Positions 26,803-34,025 of a stretch of DNA of 56,097 nt are shown here, in pieces; within the stretch, counting starts at the first letter, position 1, and each line of letters starts with the position of its first letter. Source of the DNA: Chitinophaga varians. Lineage in GTDB: Bacteria; Bacteroidota; Bacteroidia; Chitinophagales; Chitinophagaceae. The notes under the pieces are model-generated. The model ran no database searches. It was not told where the DNA came from and saw only the letters and a program-made list of their open reading frames with translations. The DNA lies in assembly GCF_012641275.1 (NCBI RefSeq), contig NZ_JABAIA010000005.1, positions 1 through 56,097 of the forward strand, given 5' to 3'. The position numbers and the translations under genes are program-made.

Positions 26803-28119
26803 TTATTGGATTATTTCATCAAAATTTTGTTCGTAGACCAGCTGTCCATCCAGCTTATGCAGCTTTATGTAGTCTACCGCGCCACATCCCTTGAACCGTA
26901 AAATCAACTCATTGGCTGTTCCTATCGGTTTGGTATAGGCTATCTGATAGATTTTTTGTCCATCGAGGAAAAATGTAGACGTCCCCTTTTCTACTTTGAC
27001 GCCCATAATGTGCCATGTTGAAGCATCAAAATTAAATTTGCTCAGGTTGTAGTCATCGCCTTTGATGCTCTTTTCGCCACTGATGAATTTTATATAGGCA
27101 TAACCTGCTTCGTTTAAGGCAAATCCATGTCTTCCGGTATCAGACAAAATATACATCATAACGTCGGAACGTGGAATGGCAAAGTCTTTCGCTGAGTTAC
27201 GGACCCTGGCTTCCAGCATGAAATTATCGCCATCCACCAGTCCTTCCTTATAGTACACATAACTTACAAACAGGTGTCCGGGGCGAGCTTCCGCCACTAC
27301 ACTGTCCAGGGGAAGGCTCACATATCCTTCTTTGTGATAAGCCTGGCTAATGGGAAGGGTCCTGAAAATGCCCTTTCGTTCGTTGCGGGTGTAAACAGAC
27401 CAGCCGGGTTTACGGTTTTCTATCGTGATGGTTTTAATGGTATGCCCGTTATATTGCAGGTGGCAGTAGCCGTCGCCCTCATAGATATATGTAGCATTTA
27501 CGTTGCCTGTTTCTCTTGTCAGCCGTTTTTCAGAAGTATCGCCATTGGCCTCTTCGTATACCAGTTTGATGTCTTTTAGCAGGGGAGACGGGATATTATA
27601 AGACACCGTTATCGTTACAGGGTTAGCGCCTTTTGGGTCTGAAACGGAAAACTCTATTGCCGACAACAGGTAGTTGGTATAAATGTCTTTGAGCTTCAGG
27701 ATATACAAAAGGTACCCGGCGACGATTAATAACAGCGCGCCCAACAGATAGCGATAGATGCGGTTTGATTTTGCCGCGCTGGTCACGGTAGCAGGCGGTT
27801 GCTCCTCGCTGGTCTCTGCCGGTATGTGGGCCGTCTCTTCCACGCGTATCCTTTTGGTGACAAAATCTGTATAGCCGGTGTATCCCAGAAAACGGCACAG
27901 CGCATCTCGTGTGGCCAGCTGTGGATTGCCGGTACGCTGCTGAAAGAATCTTTTTAATGTATTAGCATTAACAGTAATATCTGTTGCTTCCAGGATCATA
28001 TTTTCCAGGGTCTTGAACTGGTCCAGGTCCCAGGACTCCGGTGGGCCCCAGGCGTCAAAACGGGCGGCATATTCACTGATGATTTCTTTGATGTACCGTC
28101 TATCTCTTATTTCGTCCAT
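26803..28119 (-). CDS. Membrane-anchored protein: DNA-binding-like N-terminus, lectin-like outer domain
   Basis: A 438-residue protein I do not know by name. Residues about 1-95 form a soluble helical domain (LENMILEATDITVNANTLKRFF, then TRDALCRFLGYTGYTDF) of a kind common in Bacteroidota and reminiscent of a helix-turn-helix. One membrane helix lies at about 118-142 (YRYLLGALLLIVAGYLLYIL). The outer part has a beta-rich stretch (about 160-240) and a C-terminal concanavalin-like domain (about 255-435). It points toward the glycan locus. A single-component transmembrane sensor of that locus is a reasonable inference, not shown. Confidence 0.75.
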   Translation of the reverse strand: MDEIRDRRYIKEIISEYAARFDAWGPPESWDLDQFKTLENMILEATDITVNANTLKRFFQQRTGNPQLATRDALCRFLGYTGYTDFVTKRIRVEETAHIPAETSEEQPPATVTSAAKSNRIYRYLLGALLLIVAGYLLYILKLKDIYTNYLLSAIEFSVSDPKGANPVTITVSYNIPSPLLKDIKLVYEEANGDTSEKRLTRETGNVNATYIYEGDGYCHLQYNGHTIKTITIENRKPGWSVYTRNERKGIFRTLPISQAYHKEGYVSLPLDSVVAEARPGHLFVSYVYYKEGLVDGDNFMLEARVRNSAKDFAIPRSDVMMYILSDTGRHGFALNEAGYAYIKFISGEKSIKGDDYNLSKFNFDASTWHIMGVKVEKGTSTFFLDGQKIYQIAYTKPIGTANELILRFKGCGAVDYIKLHKLDGQLVYEQNFDEIIQ

Positions 28120-28295
28120 AAGTAGCTACAAGATAGTTTTGGTTGATAAGTTATGCTGGTAAAATTGGGGAATATTATGGTAATTTCCTGCAGACTTTAG
28201 CACATTTATCTGTTGCTTATCCAGGAGCGTTGATTTTTCTTAAAATTGAACCGGGTGTGCAAATATTCATGTTTTTCCTGAGCCGACGTATCAAA

Positions 28296-28324
28296 TTTGA
28301 CAGTATTAACAGATAATACATTTG
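28296..28324 (+). promoter_or_regulatory. Candidate promoter of the phosphonate/polyketide cluster
   Basis: TTTG at 28296-28299 and TACATTTG at 28317-28324 (exact TAnnTTTG) are separated by 17 bases, within the range for the phylum. A start near 28331 would give a leader of about 700 bases before the NusG-like gene. Nearer TAnnTTTG matches (for example TAGATTTG at 28743-28750) lack a good -33 element. Confidence 0.45.
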
Positions 28325-28456
28325 TTTTTCTATTACATATGAATATGAATCAAATTTTTATCTTTTTACAAAAACAGTTAGGCGCTCGAAAAAAAATTGT
28401 GTAAATTGATTTTCAGTTATTAGATTAGTGAAATCAAGTAATATTCAGAAAGCCTT

Positions 28457-28708
28457 ATGCCAGAACATTTGTTTATTCAAAATTGGTTCTACTGTGCCAT
28501 AATGTTAATCTTACTTTTCCTTGCCTGTTTCATTGGGTGGCTGTTGATTTTTTCTCTGACGGAGAAGTCATCCTGCGACCGCATAAAATTTGTTACCACA
28601 ACCCTGAACCTTAGCAATTTAAGTAAGCGCTTGATTTTTAACCCGAAGAGCATATTCTGTTATATTCTTTTTTTATCGAGTAACAAGATAAATATACAGG
28701 CTGAGTGA
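28457..28708 (+). CDS. Doubtful small open frame in the cluster leader
   Basis: An 83-residue frame from an ATG with one hydrophobic segment (about residues 11-34) and no recognisable family. Codon choice is poor and AT-rich. It could be a leader peptide or chance. Confidence 0.15.
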   Translation: MPEHLFIQNWFYCAIMLILLFLACFIGWLLIFSLTEKSSCDRIKFVTTTLNLSNLSKRLIFNPKSIFCYILFLSSNKINIQAE

Positions 28709-28810
28709 CCTGTATGGATTATTCATAAACCTGTCTGGTATTTAGATTTGTGACCTGATATTTTGTTCGTAGAAAAAGCATACTGTTGTTCTAATCTGTG
28801 GGGAATGCGA

Positions 28811-28832
28811 TGGGTAATCTGATTATTACCCA
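28811..28832 (+). promoter_or_regulatory. RNA hairpin in the cluster leader (upstream)
   Basis: An 8-bp perfect stem TGGGTAAT/ATTACCCA with a 6-base loop CTGATT. No T run follows, so it is not a simple terminator. Candidate recognition element for the NusG-like protein. Confidence 0.4.
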
Positions 28833-28923
28833 CCAGTGTAGTCTGTGAAGTTAATTTTAATTTGATTTTTTAATTGCAGAAAGTAACTGTTGCTGGCTGT
28901 AGCGATAGCTTTATCTACTAATT

Positions 28924-28951
28924 AAAAGTGGTCGCGATAACGACAACTTTT
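28924..28951 (+). promoter_or_regulatory. RNA hairpin in the cluster leader (downstream)
   Basis: AAAAGT (28924-28929) pairs with ACTTTT (28946-28951) and GTCG (28931-28934) with CGAC (28941-28944), around one G/A internal mismatch and a CGATAA loop. It ends 84 bases before the NusG-like start codon. Confidence 0.45.
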
Positions 28952-29035
28952 ACATGATTGTTATACTCCCGCTATTCTACCTCGAATAACGCCCTCGTTC
29001 TTAATAACCCTTGTATATATTTAAAAGGTTTGCCC

Positions 29036-29578
29036 ATGAGTAAGTTTGCTTCTGGCTGGTATTTGATTTACACTATGTCGCAGCGTGAAAAAAAGGTTGC
29101 ACAACTACTAGCTGAGCGCAAAATCAAATACTTTTTGCCAACAATTAAAGAGATACGGCTACGATGTGACAGAAAAAAGGTGATAGACACACCGCTTTTC
29201 CCTTCTTATGTCTTTGTTAATCTTGAGAATCAGGAAGATTTTTTTACCACACAGGCTGTTGACGGATTTTGTTGTTATGTAAGATTCGGTAAACAGTTGG
29301 CGAGAGTGGACCAATGTCTGATAGACCAGATTGACATCGCGGTTTGTTATGGTCATAATGTGAATGCGTCTGCGGAGCAGTTTTTGCCGGGGCAGAAGTT
29401 GCTGATAACATATGGACCCTTGTCTGGTCTTTTTTGTGAGGTCGTAAAATATAAAGGCACGAGGAAACTGGTGGTAAGAGTTGGCCTGTTGCAAAGAAAT
29501 ATAATGATGGAAGTATTGCCCGAATACCTGGACGTTGTTAACGATCCGTTGATGTTATCCAATATGGAAGCCGAATAA
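29036..29578 (+). CDS. NusG-like (UpxY/LoaP-type) cluster-specific antiterminator
   Basis: A 180-residue NusG paralogue. The N-terminal NGN domain binds RNA polymerase (WYLIYTMSQREKKVAQLL, then FPSYVFVNL), and the C-terminal KOW domain covers about 120-165 (PGQKLLITYGPLSGLFCEVV, RKLVVRVGLL). Paralogues of this kind (UpxY for Bacteroides capsule operons, LoaP in Firmicutes antibiotic operons) promote transcription through long operons. I start it at ATG 29036, where the domain begins; an upstream TTG in frame is unlikely. As first gene before at least 27 kb of same-strand genes, it probably lets polymerase cross the whole cluster. Confidence 0.9.
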   Translation: MSKFASGWYLIYTMSQREKKVAQLLAERKIKYFLPTIKEIRLRCDRKKVIDTPLFPSYVFVNLENQEDFFTTQAVDGFCCYVRFGKQLARVDQCLIDQIDIAVCYGHNVNASAEQFLPGQKLLITYGPLSGLFCEVVKYKGTRKLVVRVGLLQRNIMMEVLPEYLDVVNDPLMLSNMEAE

Positions 29579-29614
29579 ATATTGTCATGAGGCGGCTGTT
29601 GAAAATTAATCTGC

Positions 29615-30760
29615 ATGTACGATCCCTGTTCACTAAGTTCTCTTGGCGCAAGCATTAAGCGCATACTGCATACATTTAACACAAAGAAAGTTCTGCTCAT
29701 ACACGGATATCAATCATTTAAAGACTATGAATCTGTTGTGACTGATGCGATAGCTCCGGACATCCTGTTATTCCGGGCATCAGGTTTTTCTCTGTACCCG
29801 GAACTGGAAGACATTCTGAATGTCGCCAATACGGCCCGTTTAGAAGGTATAGATACAGTCATCGCTATAGGCGGTGGTACTATTATAGACATTGCCAAAT
29901 CTGTGTCGGTACTCTGGCAGCAGGAAGCAGCTACGATGCTTTCATTACTGGATACTGATATTGATTTTTTGGAACCCCAAAGGTTAAAGCTCCTGACAAT
30001 ACCCACCACATGTGGCACCGGTGCAGAGGTGACGCCTTTTGCCGTTATCTATGATGGAGCGGCCAAACATTCTTTTTATGGCAATAGCCTTATCCCCCAG
30101 CAATTTATTCACTGTCCACCCCTTGCTGTTTCCCTTAGTAACGAACAAATAGCTGTAGGTGCCTTTGACACCCTGAGCCAGGCCATTGAAAGCATCTGGT
30201 CCAAAGGCTCTGTGACAGCATCCAGGGAATATGCAGGAGAAGCGGTACGGCTGGTCATGGACAATGTAGATGAAGCTGTCCGGACGCGTTCGCCGAAAGC
30301 GATGACTTGTCTGATGAAGGCGTCGTTCTTGTCCGGCCGGGCGATTGCTATTACGAAGACAACAGGACCCCACGCACTTTCCTACCCGTTAACAAGGAAG
30401 TTCAGTATTCCTCACGGACTGGCTGTCATGATTACGCTTCCTTATTTTTTCCTTTTCCATGACAAGATTTTAAATTTAGAGGATGAAAGTTATCCAGTGC
30501 TCAGACAGCATCTGGAATATATCCTGGGCCTGCTTAATGTGAAGTCAGGCCGTCATGCCTTCGAGGTTTTATGTGGTCTGGCTGCGCGCATAAATGTTGA
30601 TATTTCATTGTCAGCATACATCAGTGCCGGTGATCTGGCAGTCCTGCAGCAGTGCAACTTCAACGAAGACAGGCTGCGCAACCACCCCGTAACCATTAAC
30701 AGATCTGATATTCAGCAAATATTCACCTCTTCATTTGACAGATTATCAGCAATTGCCTGA
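29615..30760 (+). CDS. Iron-type (group III) alcohol dehydrogenase, predicted phosphonoacetaldehyde reductase
   Basis: A 381-residue Fe-ADH-fold enzyme. The nucleotide site GGGTIIDIAK lies at about 88-97 and the TTCGTGAEVTPFAV block is typical. By alignment with E. coli FucO the four metal positions are Asp185, Gln189, His253 and His267, with near-identical spacing (4, 64 and 14 residues), so one usual His ligand is Gln. Next to PEP mutase and phosphonopyruvate decarboxylase, the natural role is reduction of phosphonoacetaldehyde to 2-hydroxyethylphosphonate, as FomC and PhpC do in fosfomycin and phosphinothricin pathways. The substrate is inferred from context. Confidence 0.85.
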   Translation: MYDPCSLSSLGASIKRILHTFNTKKVLLIHGYQSFKDYESVVTDAIAPDILLFRASGFSLYPELEDILNVANTARLEGIDTVIAIGGGTIIDIAKSVSVLWQQEAATMLSLLDTDIDFLEPQRLKLLTIPTTCGTGAEVTPFAVIYDGAAKHSFYGNSLIPQQFIHCPPLAVSLSNEQIAVGAFDTLSQAIESIWSKGSVTASREYAGEAVRLVMDNVDEAVRTRSPKAMTCLMKASFLSGRAIAITKTTGPHALSYPLTRKFSIPHGLAVMITLPYFFLFHDKILNLEDESYPVLRQHLEYILGLLNVKSGRHAFEVLCGLAARINVDISLSAYISAGDLAVLQQCNFNEDRLRNHPVTINRSDIQQIFTSSFDRLSAIA

Positions 30761-30810
30761 ATGAATCACTACGCAAGTGATGATTATTAACCTATAGTAT
30801 ACTTTATTAC

Positions 30811-31683
30811 ATGGATGTCTTTTTAAACAGAATCAAACAAGGGCAGCATATCCGCTTACTGGAGGCCCATTCCGCGTTATCCGCCATGATTATTGAAAAT
30901 ACGGCAGTCGTAGGCAATAATGGCTCAAAAAAAGCATTTGACGGCATATGGCTTAGCAGTTTGACCGTTTCAACCATCAAAGGGCTTCCGGATATAGAGC
31001 TGGTGGATATTACTACTAAAGTGAATCTTATACAGGAGATCAAGCGGGTGTCTTCCAAGCCGATCGTAGTGGATTGCGACACCGGTGGGCTGAACCAGCA
31101 ATTTTCTTTTACGGTGAGTGCTTTGGCTGGTGCGGGTGCAACGGCTATTGTGATAGAAGATAAGGTAGGGTTTAAACAAAACTCACTTTTTGATGATCAT
31201 CACTCGCAGGTACAGGACACAATAGAAAATTTCTGCGATAAAATCCGTATTGGTAAAAGTACGCCTACGCCTCATCCTATAGGCATTATTGCGCGGATTG
31301 AGAGCCTGGTGTTGGGAAAAGGCATGGACGATGCTCTTGAACGTGCGGCTGCCTATATTAGCGCGGGTGCCGACGGCGTCCTGATCCACAGTAAGGATAA
31401 GTCCCCTGAAAGCGTGATCAGCTTTGCGGAGCAATTTGTGACGGCCCACCCCGGCGTTCCGCTTGTCTGCGTGCCATCCAAATTCAACAGCATTTGTGAC
31501 GAGCAATTGTTTGCTTCAGGCTTTCATATTGTAATCCATGCTAACCATCTTTTGCGGGCAGCTTATCCGGCTATGTTTAATGTGGCGGTTGATATCCTGA
31601 CCCATGACAGGTCTTATGAGGCCAGCGACAAAATTATGTCAATCGACAAAATACTTACGTTAATCCCCGGTTCTCAATGTTAA
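30811..31683 (+). CDS. pepM: Phosphoenolpyruvate phosphomutase (PEP mutase)
   Basis: A 290-residue cytoplasmic enzyme of the isocitrate-lyase/PEP-mutase fold that converts PEP to phosphonopyruvate, forming the C-P bond. The diagnostic EDKX5NS motif is intact (Glu116-Asp117-Lys118 ... Asn124-Ser125). Also present are the FDGIWLSSLT entry (43-52), the metal-site DCDTGG (88-93) and IARIESLVLGKGMDDAL. This motif separates true mutases from lyases. The stop overlaps the start of the decarboxylase gene by 7 bases; such coupling is expected because the mutase equilibrium favours PEP and needs the decarboxylase to pull it forward. Confidence 0.96.
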   Translation: MDVFLNRIKQGQHIRLLEAHSALSAMIIENTAVVGNNGSKKAFDGIWLSSLTVSTIKGLPDIELVDITTKVNLIQEIKRVSSKPIVVDCDTGGLNQQFSFTVSALAGAGATAIVIEDKVGFKQNSLFDDHHSQVQDTIENFCDKIRIGKSTPTPHPIGIIARIESLVLGKGMDDALERAAAYISAGADGVLIHSKDKSPESVISFAEQFVTAHPGVPLVCVPSKFNSICDEQLFASGFHIVIHANHLLRAAYPAMFNVAVDILTHDRSYEASDKIMSIDKILTLIPGSQC

Positions 31684-32813
31684 ACACAGCGTTATTTGCA
31701 GGCATGCTGAACAAGCATGGGATTAATTTTTTTGCAGGCGTACCAGACTCCGTGCTGGAGCCCTTTTGCAGTTACCTGGATGATACCCTGGATGCGCAAA
31801 GCCATGTCATTACGCCTAATGAAGGAAGTGCCGTAGCGCTGGCAGCCGGGCATTATCTCAGTACCGGCAAGTTGCCGGTTGTATATCTGCAGAATGCGGG
31901 TCTTGGCAACGCGGTAAATCCGCTTACTTCCCTGACCAATACAGATGCCAGCAGAATTCCTATGCTTCTGATGATCGGCTGGAGGGGTTTCCCGGGAGAA
32001 AAAGACGAGCCTCAGCACAGGTTAATGGGAAGTATGATGGAACAGTTGTTGGCACTGATGAACATACCTTATGAAATCCTGTCGGCAGACTTTCAGGAGG
32101 CGACTGAACAGGTTGGCCGCCTGTCGGCAACCGCGGCCTTATCTTCCACGCCTGTGGCCCTGTTGGTGAAGAAGCACACATTTGAGCCATTCCGCAGAGA
32201 GATACAGCAGGCATACGACCTATATCGTGAAGATGCCATTTGCGTATTGCTGGAGGAACTGAGAGAGTCGGTGTTCGTTTCCACCACCGGAAAATGTGCA
32301 CGGGAAGTATATGAATTGCGTCAATTGTCCGGGCAACCTCATGAGCGGGATTTTTACAATGTTGGCGCTATGGGCCATGCTTCCATGATCGCATTAGGAA
32401 TTGCCATGGGCAGTCCGAAGCAGCATGTTTGTTGCCTCGACGGCGATGGAGCCTTACTGATGCATCTTGGGGCGTTGGCCAATATTGGCAGCCTGCAACC
32501 GGCTGATTTTATTCATGTGATACTGAATAACGGCGCGCATGATTCGGTAGGAGGACAGCGGACGCTTGCTATGGATATTGATATCCCCGCAATAGCGCGC
32601 GGCAATGGGTATAAATATGTGTACACCGTTTCAGGGGCAGCTGACCTTACGCAGGCTGTACGTGAATTAAAGGCACTGGGAGCATTGGGGCTGATTGAAG
32701 TTAAAATAGCAAACGGCGTCAGAAAAGAACCGGTACGGCCGGATGAAGCTCCGCATCTGTTAAAAGACCAATTGATGAAGCATCTCCGGAATAGAGACCG
32801 CGCTGCATTGTAG
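31677..32813 (+). CDS. ppd: Phosphonopyruvate decarboxylase
   Basis: A 378-residue thiamine-diphosphate enzyme that decarboxylates phosphonopyruvate to phosphonoacetaldehyde. The N-terminal pyrimidine-binding half contains the catalytic Glu in [14 protein letters not shown]. The C-terminal half has the ThDP/Mg motif DGDG (255-258) through NN (about 284-285). [13 protein letters not shown] and [18 protein letters not shown] are typical of this enzyme. Length is normal for phosphonopyruvate decarboxylases. It overlaps pepM and is followed 34 bases later by the cytidylyltransferase fusion. Confidence 0.95.
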   Translation: MLNTALFAGMLNKHGINFFAGVPDSVLEPFCSYLDDTLDAQSHVITPNEGSAVALAAGHYLSTGKLPVVYLQNAGLGNAVNPLTSLTNTDASRIPMLLMIGWRGFPGEKDEPQHRLMGSMMEQLLALMNIPYEILSADFQEATEQVGRLSATAALSSTPVALLVKKHTFEPFRREIQQAYDLYREDAICVLLEELRESVFVSTTGKCAREVYELRQLSGQPHERDFYNVGAMGHASMIALGIAMGSPKQHVCCLDGDGALLMHLGALANIGSLQPADFIHVILNNGAHDSVGGQRTLAMDIDIPAIARGNGYKYVYTVSGAADLTQAVRELKALGALGLIEVKIANGVRKEPVRPDEAPHLLKDQLMKHLRNRDRAAL

Positions 32814-32847
32814 AAGCGTTCTTCCCGGTGGCAGGAAATTTTTCAAT

Positions 32848-33996
32848 ATGACAAGACCGAATGTATACCTTGGTATGTGTGCCGATCTGATCCATCACGG
32901 CCATATCAATATTCTAAGGGAGGCAGCGAAATACGGAAATGTGATTGTTGGGCTGCTGACAGACGCCGCCATGGCCTCCTATAAGAGATTTCCCCATCTT
33001 CCCTACGAAAGTAGAAAGGAAATCGTGGAAAGTATAAAGTATGTACACAAAGTACTGCCCCAGTATACGCTGGATTATTCCGACAATCTGGAATTGATCA
33101 GGCCTGAATTTGTCATGCATGGGGATGACTGGAAAGATGGGATACAGGCAACTACCCGCATGAACATTATCCGGCAGCTGGAAAAGTGGAATGGGAAGTT
33201 GATAGAAGTCCCATACACTAAAGGAATTTCTTCTACCATTATCCAGGAGGCTCTTCCGGGCCCGTCACGGTCCGGCAGGCTGAAAAGCCTGCTTGTCTTG
33301 CTGGAAGGCAATCTTCAGGAAAATCCGTTGACTATTATAGATATCAGCAGTCCTCTTTTTGTGGATGTCATCAGGAATAAGATGCCCCATGTATCTGTTC
33401 ATGCTTTACGCTACTATCATTATAAGCAATATCCCTACACAGACACGGATTTTGTGAATTTTTCGATTTTGTCTATCCAGGAGATATTAAGAAATACGAG
33501 TTATCCGCTGTTGCACAGTATCGGACTGGTGACTGACATAAATGCCACCAGAGACTATCTGATACATCTACAGGCACTCGGCGTGTCGGGAGTGACGTTT
33601 GAATTGGATGACAGAGATGACCAGCGGGATGACTGTTTGAAACTCATTGCCGGAGTGGTGGCCGGTTTCAGGAAAATATCAACAGCAAGCGATTTTTTAC
33701 TCTTCGCCGAAATCCCGGCTACTGTTCCGGAAAAGGAAGTGCTGGCGGCAATTGCAGTGCTGGCCGCGAACGGTGTCAGCGGAATAGTTATTTCCTGCAT
33801 GCCAGCGGGCACTGACCAGGCCGATTTGTTGACGCGCATAAAGGACCACTTCCCCGAAATACTGATAATGCGGGGCATTCAGCATCCTGATACCCTCACC
33901 AGAACGTCCGGTACGGGATACGATGCTTTTTTTATGGAGAAATATGATCGCAGTATGTTGTATGCCTTTTCTGCAGAACATGATTACGCGGGATAA
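32848..33996 (+). CDS. Cytidylyltransferase fused to a degenerate PEP-mutase-like domain (Fom1-like)
   Basis: A 382-residue two-domain protein. Residues 1-135 are a nucleotidyltransferase of the cytidylyltransferase type: H16-H17-G18-H19 (HxGH) in [12 protein letters not shown], and the GISSTII signature at about 130. Residues about 145-375 follow the PEP-mutase barrel block by block ([16 protein letters not shown] against [36 protein letters not shown] against IIARIESLVLGKGMDDAL). They lack EDKX5NS and DTGG, so this half cannot be a mutase. The order matches Fom1 of fosfomycin biosynthesis, whose N-domain makes CMP-2-hydroxyethylphosphonate. Predicted role: CMP activation of the phosphonate. 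Confidence 0.82.
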   Translation: MTRPNVYLGMCADLIHHGHINILREAAKYGNVIVGLLTDAAMASYKRFPHLPYESRKEIVESIKYVHKVLPQYTLDYSDNLELIRPEFVMHGDDWKDGIQATTRMNIIRQLEKWNGKLIEVPYTKGISSTIIQEALPGPSRSGRLKSLLVLLEGNLQENPLTIIDISSPLFVDVIRNKMPHVSVHALRYYHYKQYPYTDTDFVNFSILSIQEILRNTSYPLLHSIGLVTDINATRDYLIHLQALGVSGVTFELDDRDDQRDDCLKLIAGVVAGFRKISTASDFLLFAEIPATVPEKEVLAAIAVLAANGVSGIVISCMPAGTDQADLLTRIKDHFPEILIMRGIQHPDTLTRTSGTGYDAFFMEKYDRSMLYAFSAEHDYAG

Positions 33997-34025
33997 TGGT
34001 AAGGGAACGATTAATTTAAATAAGC

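Larger units (their letters stand above)
28331..29035 (+). other. Long AT-rich leader before the NusG-like gene
   Basis: No recognised gene lies in this stretch. It holds one weak 83-codon frame (28457-28708) and two clean hairpins at 28811-28832 and 28924-28951. Its position before a NusG paralogue and a very long operon suits an antitermination leader; this is inference. Confidence 0.4.

Noticed and set aside
30811..31683. Isocitrate/methylisocitrate lyase or other non-mutase member of the PEP mutase fold
   Set aside because: The exact EDKX5NS motif and the adjacent phosphonopyruvate decarboxylase gene fix it as a true PEP mutase.
30811..33996. A 2-aminoethylphosphonate (phosphonolipid-type) pathway
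   Set aside because: No PhnW-like aminotransferase is present; an alcohol dehydrogenase sits in that place, so 2-hydroxyethylphosphonate is the better prediction. It could be revised if an aminotransferase lies beyond the window.
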